A stretch of 64,000 nucleotides of DNA from Streptomyces triculaminicus (GTDB lineage Bacteria; Actinomycetota; Actinomycetes; Streptomycetales; Streptomycetaceae). Shown in pieces: positions 8,784-18,420 of the stretch. The notes under the pieces were generated by a model, which made no database searches, was not told where the DNA came from, and was given only the letters and a program-made list of their open reading frames with translations. The position numbers and the translations under genes are program-made. The DNA lies in NCBI RefSeq assembly GCF_017349075.1, contig NZ_JAFMOF010000005.1, positions 310,001 through 374,000 of the forward strand, given 5' to 3'. Positions within the stretch are counted from its first letter, which is position 1. Each line of letters starts with the position of its first letter.

Positions 8784-10037
8784 ATGGCTCCCTCCTTCGC
8801 CGTCCACGCGCGTCGCGCCGCCGCGACGCTGGCCGCCGCCGCCGTCCTCGGCACGGCCGCGGCCCCCGCCGCCGTCGCCGACGGCTCGCCGTCCCCGGCG
8901 GTCCCGGGGCTGTTCGGCTCGGGCGACCCGAAGTTCGACGGTGTCTTCCGGCAGTCGCTCGCCCTCCTCGCGCAGGACGCCACCGGCGTCGACCCCGCCC
9001 CGCGGGCCGTCGCCTGGCTGGCGGGCCAGCAGTGCGCCGACGGCGGCTTCGCCGCGTTCCGGGCCGACACGGGCACGGCGTGCGACGCCAAGGCCGGCGA
9101 GTTCACGGACGCGACCGGCGCCGCCGTGCAGGCGCTGGCCGCGGTCGGCGGCGGGCACCGCGACAAGGAGGTCGACAAGGGCCTGGGCTGGCTCAAGGCC
9201 CACCAGAACGAGGACGGCGGCTGGGGCATGACTCCGGGCTCCCCCAGCGACGCCAACTCCACCTCCACCGCCGTCGGCGCCTTCGCCGCGGCCCGTCAGG
9301 ACCCCGCGAAGGTCACGGCCAAGGGCGGCAAGAGCCCGTACGACGCGCTGCTGACCCTCCAGGCGGGCTGCGACAAGAAGGAGGACGAGCGCGGCGGCTT
9401 CGCCCCCAACGACCTCGCCTCGGCCGCCGCCGCGCTGGGCGTCCTGGGCAAGGGCTACCTCGTCGCCCCGGCCGCGAAGGACGACGCCAAGCCGGTCAAG
9501 GCGCTGGAGTGCGCCGACGACGAGTCCGCCAGGCCCAAGGACGCGCCCGCCTCGGCCGAGGCCGTGGCCGCGCACCTGGCGAGGAAGCTCGAGGCCAACG
9601 GCGGCTTCCTGAAGTCCTCCATGCCCGGCGCGCCCGAGGGCCCGGACACCGCCACCACCGCCGACGCCGCCCTCGCCCTCGCGGCCGGCGGCCACACCGA
9701 GGCCGCCGGCAAGACGGTGAAGTGGCTCCAGGCGGACAAGAGCGGCACCGCCGCGTGGGCCAAGGGCAACCCCGGCCGCCTCGCCAAGATCATCCTCGCC
9801 GTGCACGCCGCGGGCGGCGACCCTCGCTCCTTCGCCGGCACCGACTTCGTCCAGGCGCTGAACGAGACCGGCCCCACGCCGGAGTCGTCCGAGTCCCCGC
9901 AGAAGAAGGACGAGAAGAAGGACAAGAAGAAGGACGGCGACAACAGCTTCGGCGTCTGGTGGTTCGTCGGCGTCTTCTTCGTCGCCAGCGTCGGCGTCGG
10001 CTTCCTGCTCAGCAACCGCAAGAAGAACCAGCTGTGA
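8784..10037 (+). CDS. Exported, membrane-anchored alpha-barrel protein (prenyltransferase/squalene-oxidase repeats)
   Basis: 417 residues. There is an N-terminal signal peptide (Arg-rich, then an Ala/Leu stretch ending AAVADG). A series of helical repeats follows with DGGF/DGGW-type turns (QQCADGGFAAF, HQNEDGGWGM, ERGGFAPN, ANGGFLKSS). A Lys/Asp-rich linker precedes a C-terminal transmembrane helix (WWFVGVFFVASVGVGFLL) and the basic tail NRKKNQL. The repeats predict an alpha6/alpha6 barrel, the fold of terpene cyclases and also of transcobalamin; no cyclase DxDD acid motif is seen. It is surface-exposed and tethered. Its stop overlaps the next start (GTGA). Encoded with an ECF transporter, it is more likely a ligand-binding component than an enzyme (inference). 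Confidence 0.8.
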   Translation: MAPSFAVHARRAAATLAAAAVLGTAAAPAAVADGSPSPAVPGLFGSGDPKFDGVFRQSLALLAQDATGVDPAPRAVAWLAGQQCADGGFAAFRADTGTACDAKAGEFTDATGAAVQALAAVGGGHRDKEVDKGLGWLKAHQNEDGGWGMTPGSPSDANSTSTAVGAFAAARQDPAKVTAKGGKSPYDALLTLQAGCDKKEDERGGFAPNDLASAAAALGVLGKGYLVAPAAKDDAKPVKALECADDESARPKDAPASAEAVAAHLARKLEANGGFLKSSMPGAPEGPDTATTADAALALAAGGHTEAAGKTVKWLQADKSGTAAWAKGNPGRLAKIILAVHAAGGDPRSFAGTDFVQALNETGPTPESSESPQKKDEKKDKKKDGDNSFGVWWFVGVFFVASVGVGFLLSNRKKNQL

Positions 10038-10723
10038 CGAGGGCCGTCGCACGCCGCGCGGCCGGAGCCCTGCTCCTGGCCGCGCTGACGGCCGTGCTCG
10101 GCGCCGCGCCCGCGCACGCCGACGGATACCGCTACTGGTCCTTCTGGCAGCGCGGCGCGCAGGCCGCCGACTGGGCGTACGCCACGCAGGGGCCCGCCAC
10201 CCTGCGGCCCGCCGACGGGGACGTCGTCGGGTTCCGCTTCGCCGTGAGCAAGGACTCCGCCGACGCCGCGAAGCCGCGCGGCGAGGCCGGCTTCGGCGCC
10301 GTGTGCGACCGTACGCCCGCCAAGGACGGCACCAAGCGCGTGGCCGTGGTGCTCGACTTCGGCACCCCCGCCGACGCCCCCGCCGGCGAGCGGCCGCCCG
10401 CCGGCCGCACGGCCTGCGCCCAGGTCGCCACGGACGCCAGCGCCGGCGAGGCGGTGGCGGCGGTCGCCAAGCCGCTGCGGTACAACTCCGCCGCGCTGCT
10501 GTGCGGCATCTCCGGGTACCCCAAGTCCGGCTGCGGCGAGAAGGCCGACGGGGGCGGGGCACGCACCGCCACCGCGTCGCCGTCCGGCGAGCGGGACGGG
10601 GAGAAGGCGGACGCCTCGGGTGACGACGGCGGCCCGTCCGCCGGCCTGATCGGCGGCATCGCGGTCCTGGCCGTCCTCGGGGGCGCCACGGTGTGGCAGA
10701 CCCGGCGGCGTCGTCGCGGATGA
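10034..10723 (+). CDS. Exported SCO2322-like protein with C-terminal membrane anchor
   Basis: 229 residues starting at GTG 10034, overlapping the previous stop by four bases. A signal peptide ends near AHADGYRYW. The compact domain begins YRYWSFWQR and contains an aromatic-rich stretch followed by LRPADGDVVGFRF. A Gly/Ser/Asp-rich linker leads to a transmembrane helix (AGLIGGIAVLAVLGGATVW) and RRRRRG. The family resembles one I remember as named after S. coelicolor SCO2322; its function is not established. The W..W and GDVVGFRF features are reminiscent of the DUF4430/transcobalamin beta domain, but I cannot confirm homology. Two Cys pairs could form disulfides. It is coupled to the ECF genes. 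Confidence 0.75.
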   Translation: MTRAVARRAAGALLLAALTAVLGAAPAHADGYRYWSFWQRGAQAADWAYATQGPATLRPADGDVVGFRFAVSKDSADAAKPRGEAGFGAVCDRTPAKDGTKRVAVVLDFGTPADAPAGERPPAGRTACAQVATDASAGEAVAAVAKPLRYNSAALLCGISGYPKSGCGEKADGGGARTATASPSGERDGEKADASGDDGGPSAGLIGGIAVLAVLGGATVWQTRRRRRG

Positions 10724-11906
10724 GCCGGGAGAACCGGATGAACCGGGAGATACGGCCGGGCGAACGGGCCTTCGCCCTGCACGCCGGCGCCTGGTGGATA
10801 TGGGCCCTGGGGCTGGCGACCGCCGCCTCGCGCACGACCAACCCGCTGCTGCTGGCGCTGCTGACCGGCGTCGCCGGATACGTCGTCGCGGCGCGCCGCA
10901 CGGACGCGCCGTGGGCCCGCTCGTACGGCGCGTTCCTCAAGCTGGGGCTCGCGGTCATCGGCATCCGGCTCGTCTTCGCCGTCGTCCTCGGCTCGCCCAT
11001 CCCCGGCACGCACATCCTCGTCACCCTGCCGGAAGTGCCGCTTCCGGACTGGGCGCGGGGCGTACGGATCGGCGGCCGGGTGAGCGCCGAGGCCCTGTAC
11101 TTCGCCTTCTGCGACGGGCTGAAGCTGGCCACCCTGCTCGTCTGCGTGGGCGCGGCCAACGCCCTGGCCAGTCCGGCCCGGCTACTGAAGTCCCTTCCGG
11201 GGGCGCTGTACGAGGCAGGCGTGGCGGTCGTCGTCGCGATGACCTTCGCGCCCCACCTCGTCGCGGACGTCCAGCGGCTGCGCGCGGCACGCCGCCTGCG
11301 CGGCCGGCCCGACCGCGGCCTCAAGGCCCTGCTGCAGGTGGGGCTCCCGGTGCTGGAGGGCGCGCTCGAGCGCTCGGTGGCCCTGGCGGCGGCCATGGAC
11401 GCGCGCGGCTACGGCCGCACGGCCCAGGTCCCCGCCGCCGTCCGGCGCACCACGAGCGCCCTGACACTCGGCGGCCTGCTCGGCGCCTGCGCGGGCACCT
11501 ACGGCCTGCTCGGCGACGCGGGCGCGGGCTACGGCCTGCCGCTGCTGGCCGCCGGCCTCCTCCTCGCGCTGGCCGGGCTCCGCCTGGGCGGCCGGCGCTC
11601 GGTCCGCACCCGCTACCGCCCCGACCCCTGGGGCGCGCGGGCCTGGCTGGTCTCCGCCTCGGGCGTGGCGGTGGCGGCCCTGATGATCTGGGCGGGCACC
11701 TCCGCACCCCAGGCCCTGCACCCGCCGGCGGTGCCGCTGACCGCTCCCACCCTGCCGCTGTGGCCGGCCGCCGCGATCCTCGTCGGCCTGGCACCGGCCA
11801 TGCTTCCCGGCGAGCGTTCCGCCCGGCGCGACGCCCACCCGCGGCCGGCCGCGGGCGCCCGCCCCGCATCCCGGCCCACCCCCGCAGCGAGGAGACCGCG
11901 CAGTGA
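10720..11906 (+). CDS. CbiQ-like ECF transporter T component, C-terminus frameshifted in this sequence
   Basis: The energy-coupling membrane subunit (EcfT). It has several hydrophobic helices and a conserved cytoplasmic segment. The ATPase-docking motif is recognisable in RSVALAAAMDARGYG, the usual AxxxRG signature. ATG 10720 overlaps the preceding stop (ATGA). Read strictly, its frame has no stop before the next gene and stays open to 14406. A TGA in another frame at 11904-11906 overlaps the next GTG start, matching the 4-base junctions everywhere else in this operon. 10720-11906 is 1187 nt, one base short. I infer a lost base late in the gene, perhaps in the C run near 11870-11885, and that the real end is 11906. 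Confidence 0.78.
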
Positions 11907-13525
11907 TCCGTTTCGAGCAGGTCTCCGTCTCCTACGACGGCGCCGCGCACCCCGCCCTCGCCGGCGTCGACCTCACCGTGCCCGAGGGCGAGCTGTGCCT
12001 CCTCGTCGGCCCGTCCGGTGTCGGCAAGTCGACCCTGCTGGGCACCGTCAGCGGGCTCGTCCCCCACTTCACCGGCGGCACCCTGCGCGGCCGCGTCACC
12101 GTCGACGGGCGCGACACCCGCACCCACCGGCCGCGCGAACTGGCCGACGTCGTCGGGACCGTGGGCCAGGACCCGCTCGCCCACTTCGTCACCGACACCG
12201 TCGAGGACGAACTCGCCTACGGCATGGAGTCCCTCGGCATCCCGCCCGCCACCATGCGCCGCCGCGTCGAGGAGACCTTGGACCTGCTGGGCCTGGCCGG
12301 CCTGCGCGACCGGCCCATCACCACGCTCTCCGGCGGCCAGCGCCAGCGCGTCGCCATCGGGTCCGTGCTGACCGCGCACCCCAAGGTGCTGGTCCTCGAC
12401 GAGCCGACGTCCGCGCTGGACCCGGCCGCGGCCGAGGAGGTGCTGGCCGTGCTGCAGCGCCTGGTGCACGACCTGGGCACCACCGTGCTGCTCGCCGAGC
12501 ACCGGCTGGAGCGGGTGGTGCAGTACGCGGACCAGGTCATCCTCCTGCCGGGCCCGGGTGCCGCCCCCGTGGCCGGCGCCCCCGCCGAGGTCATGGCGGC
12601 CTCGCCCGTCCATCCGCCCGTCGTGGCGCTGGGCCGGCTGGCGGGCTGGTCGCCGCTGCCGCTGTCGGTGCGCGACGCCCGCCGCAAGGCGGCGCCGCTG
12701 CGGGAGCGGCTGGCGCCGGCGGTCCCCCCGGCCCGGCAGGACGTACCGCCCGGCGACGGCGAGCCGGCCGCCTCGGTGTCGGGCCTCGGCGTCCGGCACG
12801 GCCACACGGTGGCGCTCCACGACGTGGAGCTGTCCGTGCGGGCCGGGGAGACCGTGGCGCTGATGGGCCGCAACGGCGCCGGCAAGTCCACACTGCTGCG
12901 CACGCTCGTCGGCATGCACGAACCCGCGCGCGGCACGGTGCGCGTCGGCGGCGTGGCGCCGCACCGCACGCGGCCGCGCGACCTGCTGCGGCACGTCGGC
13001 CTCGTCCCCCAGGACCCGCGCGACCTCCTCTACGCCGACACGGTCGCCGCCGAGTGCGCGGCGGCCGACCGCGACGCCGACGCCGCGCCCGGCACCTGCC
13101 GCGCGCTGGTGTCCACGCTGCTGCCGGACGTACCCGACACCACCCACCCGCGCGACCTGTCGGAGGGCCAGCGCCTGGCGCTGGCGCTGGCCGTGGTCCT
13201 CACCGCCCGCCCGCCGCTGATCCTCCTGGACGAGCCGACCCGCGGCCTGGACTACGCGGCCAAGGCCCGCCTCGTCGAGGTCCTGCGCGACCTGGCCGGT
13301 CAGGGCCACGCCATCGTCCTGGCCACCCACGACGTGGAGCTGGCGGCGGAGCTGGCCCACCGGGTGGTGATCATCGCCGAGGGCGAGATCGTCGCCGACG
13401 GCCCGGCGGAGGACGTCGTCGTCTCCTCCCCCGCCTTCGCCCCCCAGGTGGCGAAGATCCTCGCACCCCAGCCATGGCTGACGGTGACCCAGGTGCGGGA
13501 CGCTCTGCGGGAGGAGGCGTCGTGA
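11903..13525 (+). CDS. ECF transporter ATPase, two fused ABC domains
   Basis: A 540-residue protein with two nucleotide-binding domains in tandem, replacing the usual EcfA/EcfA' pair. The first has Walker A GPSGVGKST, signature LSGGQRQRV and Walker B VLVLDEPTSALD. The second has GRNGAGKST, LSEGQRLAL and LILLDEPTRGLD, with H-loops LAEHR and ATHD. GTG 11903 is preceded by GAGGAGA and overlaps the presumed end of the T component. It powers the membrane subunits on either side of it. Confidence 0.92.
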   Translation: MIRFEQVSVSYDGAAHPALAGVDLTVPEGELCLLVGPSGVGKSTLLGTVSGLVPHFTGGTLRGRVTVDGRDTRTHRPRELADVVGTVGQDPLAHFVTDTVEDELAYGMESLGIPPATMRRRVEETLDLLGLAGLRDRPITTLSGGQRQRVAIGSVLTAHPKVLVLDEPTSALDPAAAEEVLAVLQRLVHDLGTTVLLAEHRLERVVQYADQVILLPGPGAAPVAGAPAEVMAASPVHPPVVALGRLAGWSPLPLSVRDARRKAAPLRERLAPAVPPARQDVPPGDGEPAASVSGLGVRHGHTVALHDVELSVRAGETVALMGRNGAGKSTLLRTLVGMHEPARGTVRVGGVAPHRTRPRDLLRHVGLVPQDPRDLLYADTVAAECAAADRDADAAPGTCRALVSTLLPDVPDTTHPRDLSEGQRLALALAVVLTARPPLILLDEPTRGLDYAAKARLVEVLRDLAGQGHAIVLATHDVELAAELAHRVVIIAEGEIVADGPAEDVVVSSPAFAPQVAKILAPQPWLTVTQVRDALREEAS

Positions 13526-14406
13526 GCTCCGTAGTGGACGATCGTTCCGCAGAGAAGAAGGAGCGGGCACGACCCGGCGACGGCGAGAGGCCGACCCGCG
13601 CCCCGCGCACACGGGCCATCCGCCTCGGTCCCCGCTCCGTGATCGCCCTGGCCCTCGTGAGCGCCATAGGCGTCGCCGCCTTCGGATGGCCCCTGCTCGC
13701 CTCCCGGGGGTCCGGGCTCGCCCACTCGCAGGACGCGCCATGGCTGTTCGCGGCGCTGCTGCCGCTGCTGCTCGCCGTCGTGGTGGCGACGATCGCCGAC
13801 ACCGGGCTGGACGCCAAGGCCGTCGCCATGCTGGGCGTGCTGGCGGCGGCCGGGGCCGCGCTGCGCCCGCTGGGCGCGGGGACGGCGGGCATCGAGCCGA
13901 TGTTCTTCCTGATGGTGCTGTCCGGCCGGGTGCTGGGTCCCGGCTTCGGGTTCGTGCTCGGCTCGCTGTCGATGTTCGCGTCCGCGCTGCTCACCGGCGG
14001 CGTCGGGCCGTGGATGCCGTTCCAGATGCTGGCCATGGGGTGGGTGTCGATGGGCGCGGGCCTGCTGCCGGGCCCGGACCGGCTGCGCGGGCGGCGGGAG
14101 CTGGGCATGCTCGCGGTGTACGGGGCGGTGGCGTCGGTGGCGTACGGGACGGTCATGAACCTCCAGGGCTGGCCCTACATCGGCTCGCTCGTCTCAGGCG
14201 TGGCCTTCGTACCGGGCGACCCGGTGGCCGACAACCTCGCCCGCTTCGCGGCGTACTGCCTGGCCACCTCCCTGGGCTGGGACCTGCCCCGCGCCCTGGT
14301 GACGGTGGTGGCCACCCTCACGCTGGGACCCACGGTCCTCAAGGCCCTGCGCCGGGCCACCCGCCGGGCCGCCTTCGACGCCCGGGCGGGCTTCGAGGAC
14401 GCCTGA
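13522..14406 (+). CDS. ECF transporter substrate-binding (S) component
   Basis: 294 residues from GTG 13522, overlapping the ATPase stop (GTGA) behind a GGAGGAGG ribosome site. After a charged N-terminal extension there are about six transmembrane segments. Motifs typical of S components are present, such as IEPMFFLMVLSGRVLG and FGFVLGSLSMFASALLTGG. It binds the transported micronutrient in the membrane. Which one is not readable from sequence; the company of exported barrel proteins points to a corrinoid-like ligand (speculative). Confidence 0.85.
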   Translation: MSSVVDDRSAEKKERARPGDGERPTRAPRTRAIRLGPRSVIALALVSAIGVAAFGWPLLASRGSGLAHSQDAPWLFAALLPLLLAVVVATIADTGLDAKAVAMLGVLAAAGAALRPLGAGTAGIEPMFFLMVLSGRVLGPGFGFVLGSLSMFASALLTGGVGPWMPFQMLAMGWVSMGAGLLPGPDRLRGRRELGMLAVYGAVASVAYGTVMNLQGWPYIGSLVSGVAFVPGDPVADNLARFAAYCLATSLGWDLPRALVTVVATLTLGPTVLKALRRATRRAAFDARAGFEDA

Positions 14407-14457
14407 CGCGGGGGGCGCGGCGGCTCAAGCCGCTCTGGCCTCTCCGGCCTCCCTGCG

Positions 14458-15627
<1,170 letters not shown>

Positions 15628-15679
15628 GGCCAAGTCGTCCTCTCCTCGCGTCCGCAGGGCGTCCCGGCGCCCCCGGCCC

Positions 15680-15703
15680 AGAACTGGTACACGTTCTAGT
15701 TCT
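15680..15703. promoter_or_regulatory. KstR-like operator between thiolase and P450 genes
   Basis: The core TGGTACACGTTCTA at 15685-15698 reads TAGAACGTGTACCA on the other strand. That matches the mycobacterial KstR consensus TnnAACnnGTTnnA except for one base. It is nested between outer arms AGAACT (15680-15685) and AGTTCT (15698-15703), which are exact inverted repeats. It lies about 55-80 bases before the thiolase start and 180 bases before the P450. A TetR-family lipid/steroid repressor site is the likely function. Confidence 0.55.
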
Positions 15704-15882
15704 GTGGTTCCGTGCGCAGTCTTGCGAGCCTTACCCCCGGTACGCAAGGGTCGCGCACCCCCCGCCCGCGCAACAGATGGCGTCACCGGCCTTGCCGGTT
15801 CAAGACCCCCTCACTACCGTCGGCCGACACCCTTCTGACGAACCGTCAGTCATCGGATACGGCAAAGGAAGTGGTGGTGGCC

Positions 15883-17121
15883 ATGACGTCCTGTCCGGCG
15901 CTGCCCGACGGCTTCGACCTCACCGATCCCGATCTCTACGCCCACCGCGTCCCGCTCCCGGAGTTCGCCCTGCTGCGGCGGACCGCGCCGGTGTCGTGGA
16001 TCCCCCAGCCGCACGGCCTCGCGGGCTTCGCCGACGACGGCTACTGGGCGGTCACCCGGCACGCCGACGTCCGGTGGGTCTCGGCCCGGCCGGAGGTCTT
16101 CTCCTCCGCCCTGAACACCTCCGTCATCCGCTTCCACCCGAGCATCCGCGGCGAGCAGATCGACGCCCAGAAGCTGATGATGCTCAACATGGACCCTCCG
16201 GAGCACACCCGGGTCCGCCAGATCGTCCAGCGCGGCTTCACCCCCCGCGCCGTCCGCTCCCTCGAGGGGGCCCTGCGCGCCCGCGCCCGCGCCATCGTGG
16301 CCGCGGCCCGCGAGCGCGGCAGCGGCGACTTCGTCGCCGACATCGCCTGCGAGCTGCCGCTGCAGGCCATCGCCGAGCTCATCGGCATCCCCCAGCACGA
16401 CCGGGCGCGGATCTTCGACTGGACCAACAAGATGATCGCCTACGACGATCCCGAGCTGGCCGTCACCGAGGAGACCGGCACCCGCTCGGCGGCCGAACTC
16501 ATCGCCTACGCCATGGACCTGGCCGCCGCACGCGGCGCACGCCCGGCCGCGGACATCGTCAGCCGGCTCGTGGCCGCCGAGGGGGAGGGCAACCTCCGCT
16601 CCGACGAGTTCGGCTTCTTCGTCCTGATGCTGGCCGTCGCGGGCAACGAGACCACCCGCAACGCCATCAGCCACGGCATGCACGCCTTCCTCACCCACCC
16701 CGAGCAGTGGGAGCTCTACCGGCGCGAGCGACCGGCGACGGCGGCCGAGGAGATCGTCCGCTGGGCCACGCCCGTCGTCTCCTTCCAGCGCACGGCGACG
16801 TGCGACACCGAGCTGGGAGGCGTCCGCATCGCCAAGGGCCACCGCGTCGGGCTCTTCTACGCCTCCGCCAACCACGACCCCGAGGTCTTCGAGGACCCCG
16901 GCACCTTCGACATCACCCGCGACCCCAACCCCCACCTCGGCTTCGGCGGCGGCGGGCCGCACTTCTGCCTGGGCAAGTCCCTCGCCGTGCTGGAGATCGG
17001 CCTCGTCTTCGACGCCATCGCCGACGCCGCGCCCGGCATCCGGCAGGCCGGCGAGCCCCGGCGGCTGCGCTCGGCCTGGCTCAACGGCATCAAGGAGCTG
17101 CGGGTGACCTACGGCCCGTAG
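15883..17121 (+). CDS. Cytochrome P450, CYP125-like (steroid C26/C27 hydroxylase type)
   Basis: 412 residues. The I-helix is LAVAGNETTRNA, the ExxR-type K-helix lies in EEIVRWATPV, and the heme-binding Cys is in FGGGGPHFCLGK. The N-terminus (FDLTDPDLYAHRVP, then EFALLRRTAPV) is typical of CYP125, which oxidises the steroid side-chain terminus. It needs ferredoxin partners that are not encoded nearby. ATG 15883 is 13 bases after AAGGAAG; in-frame GTG codons at 15871-15877 are plausible alternatives. It is divergent from the thiolase. Confidence 0.88.
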   Translation: MTSCPALPDGFDLTDPDLYAHRVPLPEFALLRRTAPVSWIPQPHGLAGFADDGYWAVTRHADVRWVSARPEVFSSALNTSVIRFHPSIRGEQIDAQKLMMLNMDPPEHTRVRQIVQRGFTPRAVRSLEGALRARARAIVAAARERGSGDFVADIACELPLQAIAELIGIPQHDRARIFDWTNKMIAYDDPELAVTEETGTRSAAELIAYAMDLAAARGARPAADIVSRLVAAEGEGNLRSDEFGFFVLMLAVAGNETTRNAISHGMHAFLTHPEQWELYRRERPATAAEEIVRWATPVVSFQRTATCDTELGGVRIAKGHRVGLFYASANHDPEVFEDPGTFDITRDPNPHLGFGGGGPHFCLGKSLAVLEIGLVFDAIADAAPGIRQAGEPRRLRSAWLNGIKELRVTYGP

Positions 17122-17176
17122 CCCCCGGCGGCCACGCCACGACCCAACTCCCCTTATTCAAAAGGGAATTGTCCAT

Positions 17177-17221
17177 ACCTGAACCCTTGTCAGGTACAGG
17201 CGGCGGACTTACTCTCGAGTA
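17177..17221 (+). promoter_or_regulatory. Two palindromes upstream of the DUF6230 operon
   Basis: ACCTGA-7-TCAGGT (17177-17195) and TACTC-TC-GAGTA (17210-17221) lie 105-150 bases before the DUF6230 start. The second is a compact palindrome of the size bound by TetR-type repressors. The first could be an operator or the tail of the P450 transcript. Neither has the U-run of a strong terminator. Confidence 0.35.
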
Positions 17222-17327
17222 CACCTTCTGAGACGGCGCGTGCGCGCTACGCCGCGCCGGTACCCAGCACCCCACGCACCGCGACAGCGCGGTCGGCGCT
17301 GTCCACAGTTTCCCGAGGGGACACCGC

Positions 17328-17948
17328 ATGAAGGACGCTCACGGAAGACAGGTGACCGGCCGCGTCAGGTGGCGCCGGTTCGCCGTACTCGCCGTGCCCG
17401 GATTCGCGGCCACCGCCGCGCTGGCCGTCGCGCTCGCCCAGGGGGCCCTGGCGGCGTCGTTCGCGGTGTCCGGGCAGGAGTTCAAAGTGTCCGCGCAGAG
17501 CCTGGAGGGCGAAGGCTTCGCGCAGTACGGCGGCATCGACCGCAACGCGCGCGGCAAGCTGCTGCCCGTCGCCGTCACCGCCATCAAGAAGGCCAAGCTC
17601 GACGACCTGTGCCAGTCCGTGGTCACCACCCTGCCGGGGCTCGGCGACATCTCGCTCCGGCTCACCGCGGGCGCGGGCGGCAAGCCCGTGGAGGCGGAGA
17701 ACCTCTTCATCGACGCCACCCAGCTCGGCGGCGACGCCACCTTCAAGAACATCGAGATCGGGCGCGACGCCTCGACCCTCAACAAGGGCCCGGCCTCCGC
17801 CCAGGGGCTGCAGGACGCCTTCGGCCAGCAGGCGGACAAGGTCGTGATGACCAACGTGCGCCAGGTCGCCTGGGCGACCAACGCCGGTACGTTCAAGCTC
17901 AACGGGCTCAACATGAAGATCGGGTTCGGCAAGCAGGAATGCTTCTGA
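17328..17948 (+). CDS. DUF6230 family exported or membrane protein
   Basis: 206 residues. A basic N-terminus is followed by one hydrophobic helix (FAVLAVPGFAATAALAVALAQGALA). The extracellular domain begins SFAVSGQEFKVSAQ and has alternating hydrophobic strands. The family is widespread in Streptomyces without known function, and is usually followed by DUF6114 as here. ATG 17328 is preceded by GAGGGGAC. It is the first of three closely packed genes. Confidence 0.85.
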   Translation: MKDAHGRQVTGRVRWRRFAVLAVPGFAATAALAVALAQGALAASFAVSGQEFKVSAQSLEGEGFAQYGGIDRNARGKLLPVAVTAIKKAKLDDLCQSVVTTLPGLGDISLRLTAGAGGKPVEAENLFIDATQLGGDATFKNIEIGRDASTLNKGPASAQGLQDAFGQQADKVVMTNVRQVAWATNAGTFKLNGLNMKIGFGKQECF

Positions 17949-17949
17949 C

Positions 17950-18420
17950 GTGGCGGGCGGCACCGGGTCCGCCCCCGCACCGTCACCGCGCCGCTCGTGG
18001 TGGGCGGCGTGGCGACGGTGGCGCAAGGGGCGGCCCTTCTGGGGCGGCCTGGCCGCCGTCGTCGCGGGCGCGGAGATCTGCGCCCTTCCGCTGGCACCGC
18101 TGAAGATCATGCTCGAGCAGGGGATCGCGGGCATCCCCTCGGTCCTCATGGGCCTGGTGATGATCGTGATGGGCCTGAGCGCGTGGTTCGCCCCCCAGTT
18201 CCGGGCGCTCGCCGGGGTCCTCACCGTCGTCGTCGCCACGGCCGCGCTGGTCATGTCCAACCTCGGCGGCTTCCTGTTCGGCACCGTCGTCGGCGTCGTC
18301 GGCGGCGGCCTCGTCTTCGCCTGGCAGCCGCTGGCACCGGAGCCGGAGCCCGAGTACTCCGCCGAGCCCGAGGCCGAACCCGAGCCCCAGCCCCACCTCC
18401 CACCCAAGGAGACCTCATGA
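17950..18420 (+). CDS. DUF6114 family integral membrane protein
   Basis: 156 residues from GTG 17950, one base after the DUF6230 stop. It has a basic Trp-rich N-terminus (RRSWWAAWRRWRKGRPFW) and four predicted transmembrane helices. The C-terminal tail is acidic and Pro/Glu-rich. It is a conserved partner of DUF6230 of unknown function, plausibly forming a membrane complex with it. Its stop overlaps the next start (ATGA). Confidence 0.85.
   Translation: MAGGTGSAPAPSPRRSWWAAWRRWRKGRPFWGGLAAVVAGAEICALPLAPLKIMLEQGIAGIPSVLMGLVMIVMGLSAWFAPQFRALAGVLTVVVATAALVMSNLGGFLFGTVVGVVGGGLVFAWQPLAPEPEPEYSAEPEAEPEPQPHLPPKETS

Noticed and set aside
8784..10037. A squalene-hopene cyclase or prenyltransferase
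   Set aside because: There is no DxDD catalytic motif, the protein is short, exported and membrane-tethered, and it is operonic with a nutrient transporter.
10720..14406. A single open frame running from the CbiQ-like gene into the S component, suggesting a giant fusion protein
   Set aside because: The middle third lies out of frame across a convincing two-domain ATPase gene and shows no domain. A TGA overlapping the ATPase start fits the 4-base junctions used throughout the operon.
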